From positions 3,162,001 through 3,226,000 of the forward strand of contig NW_024104421.1 in the NCBI RefSeq assembly GCF_003945595.2: a DNA stretch of 64,000 nt, in the 5' to 3' direction. Positions 1 through 10,143 of this stretch are shown piece by piece. The stretch is from Pipra filicauda. Lineage: Eukaryota; Chordata; Aves; Passeriformes; Pipridae. The translations under genes were made by a program, and so were the position numbers. Within the stretch, counting starts at the first letter, position 1. Each line of letters starts with the position of its first letter. The notes beneath the pieces were generated by a model that was not told where the DNA came from, made no database searches, and was given only the letters and a program-made list of their open reading frames with translations.

Positions 1-1489
1 AGAGGTGGCTGACCCTGTGCCCGGGCAACAGAGAACAGATAACCTTAAGGCTGCACAACAACCTAAGCTGTAAAACTCAGCTGCTGTGTTTGGTCGTGGC
101 TTCCCTCCAGCACTGGGCCCCACACGGGTGGGTGACACTCAGAGGCTGGTAGAGTCTTACGTGGCTGGAAAGTGCAGGGGGAAACCTGAGTGCGACCTGT
201 CTGACATAATTTAGACTGTGTACACCACTAGTGCTAAAAGGGCAGGTCCCATCACAGTGAGCCACTGCTGCCAAGCCACGGCCGCTGAGTCCCAGACGTG
301 GCTGCTCAGCTGGGAGCCCTGACCTGGCCTGCAGTGGAAATGTCACCTACATCTGCCCAGGGCTCTCCTGAGTCACAACACCAACAGCATGATGGATTCC
401 CCATGGTGGCAGAGGCTGCTGTCCCTCTCCCTCCCAACTGGGTGCAGCTCTTGCGTGCCCTGCGAGAGCAACCACGGGGACCTGCCTTTTCCAACCAGCT
501 CCAAGGTCGGCATCGCTGGAGCAGCTTTGCTGACTCCATCCATCATGGTCTCTCGGGTGTGGTCTTCAATTCTTGCAGCGTGCTTTGAAAATGGACCAAG
601 ACATTGAGTGTCCTGAGACAATGGCTGTTGTAAGGGTTCAGAAGTACTACACTGGGTTTACAAACATGCAAGCTGCAACACCACTGCCTGTTATGGCACT
701 TTGGCCCCCACACAGCCATAAAATAGCTTAGTGGCTATCAAAGTGTGACACGGTACAGTGAAGCACCAGAAGAGCCAGATAATGCTTTTTTTATTTCCAG
801 GGGAATTATAGGCCTGGGGAGCAGAGTAGATCTAGGTTTAAACTGCAGTTGTAGAAGGGAATCACTCCAAACTGAGAATGCCAATTAACTCCAGCATCCC
901 TTGAACGAATTAAGCTAAGGTCAGAGCTGCAGCAAGCAACCATCACTAATGAGCTTTCAGCACTGCTCTGCCTGCTTTATGCACATCAGATTTCCTGTGA
1001 AGGAATCCCTCAGGGCACAACTGTTTGGCTTCTGTCTGAAACTTCAGGAGCCTCTGGCTCTGAAAGACATTAACTTCAGCCTTGACGCTGCACTAATCAG
1101 AAGGCAGGAGCTGGAGCGCTGCTTTAGCAAATGGCAGATGATTTTAGGCAGACATCACAACTTGGAATATAAATTTTCTTTCTTACAATAAAAAATGTAT
1201 AAATATTTATTTATTTTATTAAAATTTTATATTTAAGCTTTATATTTATTAAATATTTATTTATCTATACCTCTGGTAATCCTCAATTCCACTTTTGTCA
1301 CGAACAGTGAATGCAGTTCTTAGTTTTATCTCAAGCATGCTGCAGAATGCTCTGTCCCCATCCCAAGCAAATGGTTTTCCGAGCTCTCCCTGTCTCTCTA
1401 CTGTCTGTCCCACGTGCTGCCCAGATGCTGACAACAGCAGGAGGAAGCAGAAGAAGCGCCACTGCTAGAAACTGATTTTTTCAGACACA

Positions 1490-2370
1490 TACTTTGCGCA
1501 ATGTTACACGTTCCGGCGTGAGAGAGATTATTTGCTCTCAAAACATATGTGCCCAGACCAAGCTAAATCCTTGAGAGACCTTCTTTCCTGGGGTGGGGAT
1601 TGATGTTCTCCTTAGCCAGCACCCCTGTTGGGAGGAGATGGCTGTAGCCTGGAGAGACCTCACCCACCGCAGGGGGCTACTGGCTCTATCATCCCGTGCC
1701 GGTGGGGATTAAAAAAACATAAACAAAAAATGCCGGCAGAAAACGCGCCGGTTTGCTTCCTCAGCTCATTTGTGCTCCTTGAAGGAAATCAAAGAAGGCA
1801 TTTAATGATCCTTCTGGGCGCAACATGATTTGTATCTTCATCCTTCCAGGGCAGGCTCACAGCGCGAAAACCCCTGGGGTGGAGGGGAAATCTGTTTGAA
1901 AGCTGCTCGGCGAGCGAGATGCTGTCAGATGTTGAAGGGAGGAAGAATGAGCGCGTGTTATGGAATTTGGCAGGTGACGGAGCTAATTACGGACTCAGAG
2001 GCAATTTAGGGTGACGGGAAGTGACTTGAATTGTAACCAGAGGTTAAAAGAGTTTAAAAGGAGGCAGAGCCTGTGCTGCTGTGCTTGGACGGGTGAACAC
2101 CATTCCCCGTCAGCCGGAGGTCAGGGAAGCACCTTTCACACTCGGTGCAGACTAATTTCGGAGCAAAACACAAGCCGCTGCAAAATGGTGTTAATTGGAT
2201 GTGGAAAGCCTTGCGGAGCCTTCCCCCACCTCTTCTTCAAATCTGTCAGGTTTTTTTTAATAACAATTGATGGTTGCCTAAAATCACAAAACATGTTTTC
2301 ATTAATATTCATGAAAAAATGGACTGTTTTTATCTACACCTACATCAATGTGTGGTAAAATGTATCCAAA
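1490..2370. promoter_or_regulatory. CpG-retaining block, candidate distal regulatory element
   Basis: From about 1490 to 2230 CpG dinucleotides are frequent (for example around 1500-1520, 1730-1755, 1905-1960, 2090-2210), while the flanks are depleted. It grades into an AT-rich stretch (2230-2370) with homeodomain-like ATTAATATTCAT. No coding pattern or repeat is recognised. The combination suggests a conserved enhancer or an unannotated promoter, which is inference only. Confidence 0.3.
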
Positions 2371-2694
2371 GCCCAGCTTTTATCTTTAATCACACTGAAA
2401 ACGATCGCCTCTGATTTTTGTGGGGAAAAAAGTAGTCCTGTTTTCAAAGCAGAAAAGCATGAAAAGCTATAATTTCTGACCTAGAATTTTGGCAAAGCCG
2501 CTCCCTTCTGTGAAATCAGAAGGAAGGCAGAAAAAAAAATAAGACTTTTAAGATTTTTAATTGAGTTCTGAATATTCCAGAAATTCCGATATGCATTTCT
2601 ACAATAGCTCTTGCCTGAACACTCAGTATCAGCAACACAACAAATAAAATTGTCAGGACACCTTTGAAAGGCTAAAAAAAAAAAAAAAAAAAGT

Positions 2695-2830
2695 CTTTCT
2701 GCCTAGACATTGCCCTTTATTTATGCTCTGGTAGCGTGCAGCAGCTTCCCCAGGGATCAGGCACAACTGCTGTACAGGCCATGCAAACCCACAGACGCAG
2801 AGCCCGTGGCCCACAGACACTTCACTGGGG
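2695..2830. repeat. Possible ancient amniote interspersed repeat
   Basis: Directly after an A19 run, the stretch TTTATTTATGCTCTGGTAG and the following GGGATCAGGCACAAC...GCTGTACAGGC...CACAGACGCAGAG resemble, with many changes, a dispersed repeat common in reptile genomes (GGTAGCG...GCTGTACAAACACAGA core). The identification is from memory and the match is weak. Confidence 0.25.
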
Positions 2831-5800
2831 ATAGTCAGCTCATCGGTATTGATGCCATTTCTCCTGACAGGCAGATGTTTAACGCCTGGATCACTACAAA
2901 GAGGTCTGCAGAATGCTGCAGCCCAGCTCCACTGGCTCCCTGATCCACCCCTATTGCCAGGGAACAGATAAAACCACGCTGTGGGCTCAGTCCAACCCCA
3001 TGTAAACTGACAGTGTGATCCAAATAAATCAGGGGAGGGGAGGGAAGTGGATGGGTTGGTTGTTTTACCCCAGTAGATCACTTGCCAAGTGAGAAGAGGG
3101 TCATTTGCCTCCTTCTGTAAGAGCTCATAGAATTAGACAACACCCTGTATTTCCAAAATACCCTACAGCCATTACCTAATAAATCCTTATCAGCAGATTC
3201 GTGAGGCAGTAACATCAAACCACAAAGGCAGGTAAATCATCTCTGCACCCCCCACACCTGCTGACTCTGACAGGGGAACACATGGGGGGACGGACCCTCC
3301 TTCTTTCTAGCCCAGCCAGGTTGGAGAAACTCTACTTTGCCCCAAATACCTCTGTCCTGATAACCTTGCAAAACTCTGAATCCTTACACACTGAGTAGAG
3401 AGAAGGAGGTATCTGTTGTGTGTTCCCTGAATAGGGTTGTGGCATCACACGTTTAATAAGAAGGATTTGGCAACATAGATGATGTTGCTAGATGTGCACT
3501 GAGTCGAGTGTCTTTGCAGCATAGAGACTAACAGAATGAGTAGTATAATTTATTTAGTCACTTGATGCAACACGGTTCCTGGGACTCCCTACAAAGCAAA
3601 GCCTCCTCCTGCGAAAAAGCTGTTTTAGTGCAACCAGTTTATTACAAAAGTCTTTAATCTCTTTAAAATGGGTTTTCCCTTCCTCTTAATCAAGTTCCTT
3701 CAGGTGGACTTGAAATGGAAAAAATTAAGTTTAACCCTTTGGTAGTGGAGAGATAAGGATGACTTTCACTCTGGGTGCTTTTGTGGCATCACCCAGGAAA
3801 GCTACATTTTGCTCAGAGTTCTCCCCAAACAGAGCATCTGCTTTCACTTACTTTTCCTTTTTTTTATTTTCAATTGATTCTCCTTTTTCTTGCTTTGGGT
3901 TCAGAGGCGGTGGAAAGGTGCTTCAGTGCTCTTTGTTTCCTATGCATTCTACTCTCTCTTGGTGTCTCCCTCTGTGCCCTCAATTTCCTGCTGCTCAGAA
4001 CACTGTGTCTGATGAGGGTTTAAAATGCTGCTAGCAAAAACAAATTTAAAAAAACACTCATTTCATCTTGGAGTATTTAAACAAGTCTAAATTTAGAGCG
4101 AAGCTGTGGAAAAAAAATAAAAAGGAAAGAAAGCAAAGTAACCAGCCGAAGGCATTAATTAACATGACACCTATGTGGCTGCTTCTATAAACTACAGGGA
4201 GAGCACGTGGCTTGCAGATGAATGGGTCTGCAGGCAGATATTTACTGAGCACACGGGTGGAATGTGGGGTCTAGAAGGATGCACGTGGTCCAAGTCATCC
4301 TGCTGATGCCTCGTGATGCTCTGCAGGCCAGACATTCATGAATTATTTACTGCCTCTGAGGCAACCTGAAATGAGTCAGTGGTGTAATACTTGCCTACAT
4401 GCCAGCCAGGGTACCTGTACATTCCCCTGTGTAACCCCCCTGTGTTACACTAGGGGTGACTCTGTACTGCCCTACAGAGATTCTAGTGAGTTATCAGGTA
4501 TGCAGGTATTAGGTGCATTCCCATGGTAAATAGGCTTTTGTGTGCCTTCTCTGTGCAGTCATATCAGGATCTCCTTATGATCACTGGCACTCATCAGCCC
4601 AGTCTCCAGCGGCAGAAGAACCCTTCCATGCAGAGCTGCAAACTGTGTCAAGCATTTCCCCTGCACCTGGAAGGTGTTAAGAGCAGCTAATTTAACCCAA
4701 AACACACCCACCGGGGTTGCAGTGAGGAAGAGGCACTCAAAGAGGCTGTGCTCACCCAGCACCACACGGTGATGAAGGTCTGTCAGGTCTCACCATTCCA
4801 AATGTCCCAGATCTCAGGTGCTGCCAGTCACGTGGCCAACAGAGTCCTCAGCCAGGCAGCCTCTCCCTGCCTCATTGCAGCTTCTCTGGGGCCAGCTGGG
4901 GTTGTGCAGGGCCTGATGTGACCAAACAGGGCGGGAGGGCAGCGTTCAGCAGCAGGGACCCCTCCCCAGCCCCCAGCCTGCATCCTGCCTGCAGCGCCAG
5001 CACTGGTGCAGAAGCACCTCCTTCCCCATCCCCACTCAGCGATCAAATCCACACCTCTGCAAACAGCCCGTGAGTGCTGACTCTCCACAGCTCTGAAACC
5101 TGATCAGAAGAGGTTTGCATGCCCAGCCAGTAAAACCATGACTGAAAGTGCTTTTCCATCGCTGCTTCTGGCAAGGGCCCCCTCCTCCTGGCAGCTGCTG
5201 AGACGGGGAGTTCGGATTCTCTGGTACTGGCAAAACACTACACGTCTGCTTTCCAAACCACACAGAGGAACAGTTAAACCTACTCAGACAAGCCAGAGAC
5301 GTTGTCCTCATATCTCCTCAACAGGACACAAGTTCAAACACTGGTGACAGAGCAGTTTCCTATGCAGAATATTTGACCAGAACAGAAAGGAGCTTTTGTA
5401 CCCAGATACTCGTCTAAGGAGTTGTGTCGAGAGATAACGAGAGGCACAAGATTATGATCTCAGATAAATGCATCTGCTGTGAACAAGACCGCATAGTTTA
5501 TTCCCATCATGCCTTGGTTTAAGTTATTCAAAATCAAAGCAAATTATTCTTATTAAGTGCTTATCTCCCAAATGTTTTTAGTTCAGGATCATGATGGAGC
5601 AAAGACTTGCCTTGAGGTGTGCAGTGGTGGCAGGCAAACAGCAAGAGTGCAGTGTCTCCAGAAGGGAAAATCAAATCAGTGCTGATCTCTTGCAAGCTCT
5701 TCCCCAGTCCTGATGGTGCAAAATGGTGCAAAAAGGTCTATGGTGCAAAAAGGACCCTGATGTTTGCTCTGTGTGAGCCCTGAGACACTGCTCCAGAGTA

Positions 5801-6189
5801 CCCAGAAAATAGGAGGGACAGCCCTGCCTCACTGCATGGGCCATCTGGGAGAGCAGTACTACGGATGCCATGGGGAAGAGGTGTCTCTGTTGACCAGTAT
5901 CAGCCCAATAAACCTGCTGGCAACAAAAGTAGTAACTTCACTATGAGCTTGGTACTTGAGGAGCTGAGACACTGTCCCATCTGCTCTTCATCTCCATGAA
6001 GCTGCACGATCTTCTCTTTGCTGTGCTCAAGGTTGTTGCCATATCCCCTGTTCCAAATGTCTTTCTAACAAAGAGACACTTGGCTGCTACAGAATGTGGC
6101 TTATTGACCACTAGTGCATGGAGAGAGGTTGCCTCAAGAGGTTATGCCATGCCTGGCATCTTTCTAATCAGCTTTCTCAGAGGTATTTA

Positions 6190-6330
6190 AAAGAGGTGTC
6201 GATGTGGTGCTTAGGGATGTGGTTTAGTGCTTGACTTGGCAGTGTAAATTAATGGTTGGACTGTATGATCTTGAAGGTCTTTTCCAACCTTAATTATTCT
6301 ATGATTCTACTCTATGATTCCATGACACTC
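6190..6330 (+). repeat. CR1 retrotransposon 3' end
   Basis: Contains the CR1 3' sequence GGTTGGACTGTATGATCTTG, then AAGGTCTTTTCCAACCTTAA and an ATTCTATGATTCTA-type tail, preceded by the conserved GTGGTGCTTAGGGATGTGG segment. It is a 5'-truncated copy with moderate divergence. Following sequence to about 6780 is pyrimidine-rich and unassigned. Confidence 0.85.
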
Positions 6331-7774
6331 AGTGTAGATTCCCCTTTCTTCATTTTGCCTTCTTTTCCTCGTATTTATCCCACCGTAAGACTACACTTCT
6401 TAACCAGTGTTCTGATGTTATTTGTTCTTTTGCTAATCTTAACATTTGCCAGTATCTTCTCGTAACATGATAATCCAAACTGAACTCGGGTTCTAGTCAA
6501 ACCAGAAATAAATAGAGCTGGTAAATTTTCCTTGTGCCTGTGAACACAGCATAAAATCACACTGGCATTTCTTTTTATTTCCTCGTGGTTTTGCAAATGT
6601 AGCTCTAAATTGCTGTACTTGCTCATCTCATATCTCTTGCAGCCTTAAATTCCCACTCCTTGTTATGTATTTGCTTTCATTCTTTCTCACAGGATTAATT
6701 TTCTTTTTCCCCAGTCAGATCCTGGCATTGTTTATCTCCTTCCCGTGCTCCAACTGTGCTTACACACTGTGGTGGCTGAGCTCTGCAGAAGTAACTGGAT
6801 GCACACTAATCCCATTAAGGGCCCTCCAGGCACCTGGGGTTTTCAGTTTTCAGTGCTATTTTCATTTAATCTTCAAATCTTACTTCCTTGCAATTTTAGA
6901 TCATTAAGGGGTTAAGTGAGATATATCCAGTAAATGAGATAAATCCAAATAAAGGGATTTAGATCTCCCAGTTCAGCGTGTTCCTGTGTCTCACTGTCTT
7001 TTCTATCAGTGTTCCAGGGGTTTCCAAACACACCCAGACAAGGGCTCTTGCCAGAACCCATCTGGATTAAACTGGGTCCCAGCTGCAAATAGCACACAGT
7101 GGCTGGGAGGGTTAGTGAAAAGATCCTGCAAAAATCACTCACAATAACTATTTATATGGCTCCCTGAAAAGTGGAAAGAAAATGCAATCTAAAATGTTGA
7201 TGCTCCTGCTTTCAGATCTCATTTTAGATTTTTTTTTTTTTTTCAGAATGCGAATTTTTATCATCTCTTCCCTGAAGTATCCAGACAGGGAAGCCTGCCA
7301 GCCTGGATGCTACCCCTCATTTGTAATCCTGGTAAACACAGACAAATGGAACCTTGATTGTCAGTGTTCCCAGCTCCTCTAAGAGCAATCTTCTCTTCTT
7401 TTCAGGCTGCAGAGGAAGAATAAGGCAGCAGAAGCCCAGCCCTGTGGCCCCCAGCGTGAGGCTGAACTCAGGGGAAGGGTAATCAGCTCCCTCTGTTCCC
7501 ATGGGGGCACATTGTCTGCAATTTCTGGGAGGAAATACATTTCTCTGTACTGCTCTCACCTACAGATTCCCCCTGGGACCATGCAGGTCTGCATGTACTC
7601 CTTTTTGGATCAAGAGCCCTCATAGAACATTTTGGCAATTTGAGAAATCCATTACTAAGACCCAAATCTGGTCTTCCTAAGGTGACTGGTTTTGCAATTG
7701 CCATGCACTGGTGGTATGCTGAAGACACTGTCTATAGAGTGTTCATGTGCATAGAAATTGATTTTTTTTTGTAG

Positions 7775-7985
7775 ATTTTAAGGTCAGAAACAACCATTTA
7801 AACCTTCCCATGTAACCCTTTGCACAGACTTAAGAACATTATCTGGAAATTTCTGCCCTTCAGGCCCACAGCTTCTGCCTGAAGAAGATCGTAACTTTCA
7901 ATAAGACACTCAGTCTGGAGTAAAGATTGTAATAAATGATGAAACCATCCTATCCTGAGGTGAATTATTCCTGTAATTACTTAAG
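7775..7985 (-). repeat. Ancient CR1 fragment, minus orientation
   Basis: Begins GATTTTAAGGTCAGAAACAA and continues with segments (near 7900-7980) matching by eye the complement of old reptile CR1 3' ends, including AAGACACTCAGTCTGGAG and GTGAATTATTCCTGTAATTAC. Strongly diverged. The solo LTR lies about 120 bp downstream. Confidence 0.5.
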
Positions 7986-8105
7986 TGCTCACCACAGACT
8001 TTCAGCCTCTTTGTCATACAATTTAACCTCCATTTCACGTCTCATAGTTTTATTCCCTTCTCTGTATTTCCTCTGTCACTTCTATTATCCCATTTAAAGT
8101 GCACC

Positions 8106-8677
8106 TGTGCTGGTTTTAGCTGGGGTATAGAGTTAATTTTCCTTATAATAGCTGTTATGGGGCTGAGTTTTGGATTTGTGCTGGAAACAGTGTTGATAAC
8201 ACAGGGATGTTTTGGTTACTGCCGAGTCAAGGTCTTTTCTGCATCTCACACCACCCCACCAGCGAGTGGGCTGGGGGTGCACAAGATGCTGGTGGGGATG
8301 GGACACAGCTGGGATCACAGATCCCAACTGACCAGAGGGACATACCACACTGCCTGGCACCTTGCTGAGCATATTGAGCTGGGGGAAGAAGCAGGAAGGG
8401 GAAGACTTTCGGAGTGATGGCATTTGTCTTCCCAAACTGATGTTACACATGATGGAGCCCTGCTGTCCTGGAGGTGGCTGAACACCTGCCTGCCCAATGA
8501 CTTCTCATTTTTTCTGCTTTGCTTGGGTGTGCAGGTTTTGCTTTACTTATTAAACTGTCTTTATCTCGACCCATGAGTTTTCTCTCTCACCTTCTGATTC
8601 TCTCCCCCATCCCACTGTGGTGGTGTGAACAAGCAGCTGTGTGAGGCTTAACCCCAGTTGGGGTTAAATCAGAAGAG
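8106..8677 (+). mobile_element. Solo LTR of an avian endogenous retrovirus
   Basis: Starts TGTGCTGGTTTTAGCTGGGG and follows a familiar bird LTR through GTGTTGATAACACAGGGATG (8192 on), the CACCAGCGAGTGGGCTGGGG block, and a polyadenylation ATTAAA at 8549-8554 followed by CTGTCTTTATCTCGACCC. It closes near GGGGTTAAATCAGAAGAG. The 5-bp GCACC flanks both sides (8101-8105 and 8678-8682), consistent with a target-site duplication. The usual TATA box appears decayed (CATATTGAG at 8364-8372). No internal retroviral genes or second LTR are present, so it is a recombined solo LTR with no coding capacity. Confidence 0.8.
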
Positions 8678-8689
8678 GCACCAGTGCTG

Positions 8690-9180
8690 CACTAGATAGC
8701 ACATCTGTAGTACATGCCTTAATTTGATTTCAGTGCTTTGTCAGTCACTCTGCCCTCCACATCCTCATGAGAAACCTAACAATATAGCATGGCTTTGCAT
8801 TTTACATTAAATGAGCCATTTGTAAAGGTGCAAAAGATGATTGGAAGATACTCTTAATAAATGGCTTGATTCATAGCAATAGAGTAAGCAGCTCAACAGG
8901 TTGCTGTAGTAATTTATAATCTTTCTGCTGCCATATCTGTAGTTATTTATAATTTATACTTCTTGTGATAATAATGAGCTTCGATAGCGTGTCCCTCATT
9001 CGAGCATGCAGTTTGCTACTTCCTGCTATTCATCAAATTCAGCCGTTGGGCTCCTTTGATTCATTGGTCTCCAGACACAGATGAGGGGATGGCAATCTCA
9101 ATTGAATGTTGCCCAAACGGAAAGGTCTGACTATTAATAAATAATCATTCACATTAGGAGGTGATCAGTTAAAACTGGCA
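8690..9180. other. AT-rich unique block, possible conserved noncoding sequence
   Basis: Between the solo LTR and the promoter lies AT-rich unique sequence with several homeodomain-like cores (TTAATAAATGG, AGTAATTTATAATC, GTTATTTATAATTTATAC, TGATAATAATGAGC). No repeat or coding signal is visible. Its look is that of a conserved noncoding element, but conservation cannot be tested here. Confidence 0.25.
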
Positions 9181-9624
9181 GAGTCCTTTCTTTCACGCCA
9201 CTTTTGCTTCCCACTGCTCATTTTCCCTCCTCTCCCCTCACCAATGTGAGATTCCCACTCCTGGCTCGGAGGGCAATTTCCTTGGCAATTGCCTTGGACC
9301 TGCACTGGATGCTGCCAAAGCACCAGCTCTGCCTGGCCTCATCTGTCCTGTGCAAACCTCAGCACCAAGCAGTGGCTGGCATGAACCTGCTGGTACCTGC
9401 AGGACCCCACCATTGCCCCCACACTCCCAGTGCCAATCCCAGGCACCCACTGGGGAGGAGGCAGTGCTGGGCCAACCTGTGGAGGGACCTGTCAGCATCC
9501 TGCAGCGTCAGACAGAGATCAAAGCTCAGGCAGAGGTGTTCGAGGATGCGGATGAGACCCCTTTAAAGCAGGCATGGCCTGACCTCCGGCTGGAGAAGCC
9601 AAGACCCGTCTTCAGGAATCAGAG

Positions 9625-9713
9625 TAATCCCGGGTGATTTTATCCCACTCCACTTCCCTAAATCTGTGGCTGCTGCTGCTTGGCGAGGGGATTAAGGGGC
9701 TGGCAGGGGATTA
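9625..9713. promoter_or_regulatory. Cluster of three CRX/OTX-type TAATCC sites
   Basis: TAATCC on the + strand at 9625-9630 and its complement GGATTA at 9689-9694 and 9708-9713. K50 homeodomain factors such as CRX and OTX2 bind this core and drive photoreceptor genes. Three in 89 bp, about 340-430 bp upstream of the start codon, fits the known retinal role of alpha2/delta-4. Binding itself is inferred. Confidence 0.45.
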
Positions 9714-9953
9714 CGCAGCCACTGCGGCTCCGGTCGCAGAGCTCCCTCCTGGCGCGGCTGCACCTCGGGGCACGGAGACGCACCGCACCTGGGGGTGCCC
9801 ATCCTCGAGAGGTGCCGGCAGGTTTTTGGCTGCCTGCCCTGCGCTGGAGACCCCCGACGGCGCCTGGCAGCAGGAGCGACGTTCCCGGGGCAGAGGCGGC
9901 CGGGGTCGCCCCGGGGCTCGGCCCCGCAGCAGCAGGGCCCCCAGCCCGGCAGG

Positions 9954-10037
9954 ATGGCGGGGGCCGCCCGGGAGCCCCCCCAGGGCAGCAGCAAGGGCGG
10001 GGAGCCCCCGCACCCCGCCGGCCGGTCCCGTTGCTGA
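9954..10037 (+). CDS. Possible 27-codon upstream ORF in the CACNA2D4 leader
   Basis: ATG at 9954 has A at -3 and G at +4 and opens 27 codons (starts M-A-G-A-A-R-E-P-P, ends G-R-S-R-C) before TGA at 10035-10037. The stop overlaps an ATG at 10037 that is in frame with the CACNA2D4 start at 10055. It matters only if transcription starts upstream of 9954, which I cannot show. The peptide is unlike any family I know; a role, if any, would be translational control. Confidence 0.3.
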   Translation: MAGAAREPPQGSSKGGEPPHPAGRSRC

Positions 10038-10054
10038 TGGTCGGTGCGCGGAGG

Positions 10055-10143
10055 ATGGGGCCCTGGGCCGTCCCGTGGATGATGCTCTGTCTCTTCTGCT
10101 TCCTGCCCCCTGCCAGGGCCCAGACGAAGATCCCGCTGGAGAC
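10055..10143 (+). CDS. CACNA2D4: CACNA2D4 exon 1 (start codon, signal peptide)
   Basis: Encodes residues 1-29 and two bases of codon 30. The chosen ATG has A at -3 and G at +4. It opens a classic signal peptide: a short start, a hydrophobic core rich in M, L, C and F, then P-P-A-R-A with likely cleavage before Q-T-K-I-P-L-E-T, which matches the mature start of alpha2/delta-4. The donor is GTAAGT at 10144, phase 2. Another in-frame ATG lies at 10037 with a poor context (C at -3), and the frame stays open to 9680, so a longer N-terminus cannot be excluded. Intron 1 (10144-15056, 4.9 kb) shows no gene or clear repeat to me. Confidence 0.9.

Larger units (their letters stand above)
1..9600. other. 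Upstream intergenic region, no gene recognised
   Basis: No open frame here looks like a conserved protein and no exon chain could be built on either strand. In mammals the neighbour on this side is DCP1B, but I see no DCP1B-like exon. Content: an AT-rich tract at 1190-1265, a CpG-retaining block (1490-2370), an A19 run (2674-2692), possible old repeat (2695-2830), a small inverted repeat at 4429-4450, tandem TGGTGCAAAA units near 5713-5750, a CR1 3' end (6190-6330), a T15 run (7229-7243), an ancient CR1 fragment (7775-7985), a solo LTR (8106-8677) and an AT-rich block (8690-9180). Confidence 0.6.
9600..10054 (+). promoter_or_regulatory. CACNA2D4: CpG-rich CACNA2D4 promoter and 5' UTR region
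   Basis: The sequence turns sharply GC-rich with many CpGs from about 9690 into exon 1 and through about 10150. It has no obvious TATA box and contains a GGGCGG box near 9996-10001. Three homeodomain TAATCC/GGATTA cores sit at 9625-9630, 9689-9694 and 9708-9713. The transcription start cannot be placed from sequence alone; the 5' UTR probably starts downstream of the homeodomain sites. Confidence 0.65.

Noticed and set aside
949..1191. 80-residue plus-strand frame in the upstream region
   Set aside because: No recognisable domain and it runs into AT-rich low-complexity DNA; no support as a gene.
2653..3081. 142-residue minus-strand open frame
   Set aside because: Its end is phenylalanine from the A19 run read on the other strand, and the DNA looks like an old repeat rather than a gene.
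3120..3290. CATAGAATTAGAC stretch resembling the start of a minus-strand CR1
   Set aside because: The following sequence lacks the GGTTGGAAGGGACC block, so the CR1 call fails.
1..9600. A DCP1B 3' exon, expected from mammalian gene order
   Set aside because: No exon or protein segment like DCP1B is visible on either strand.
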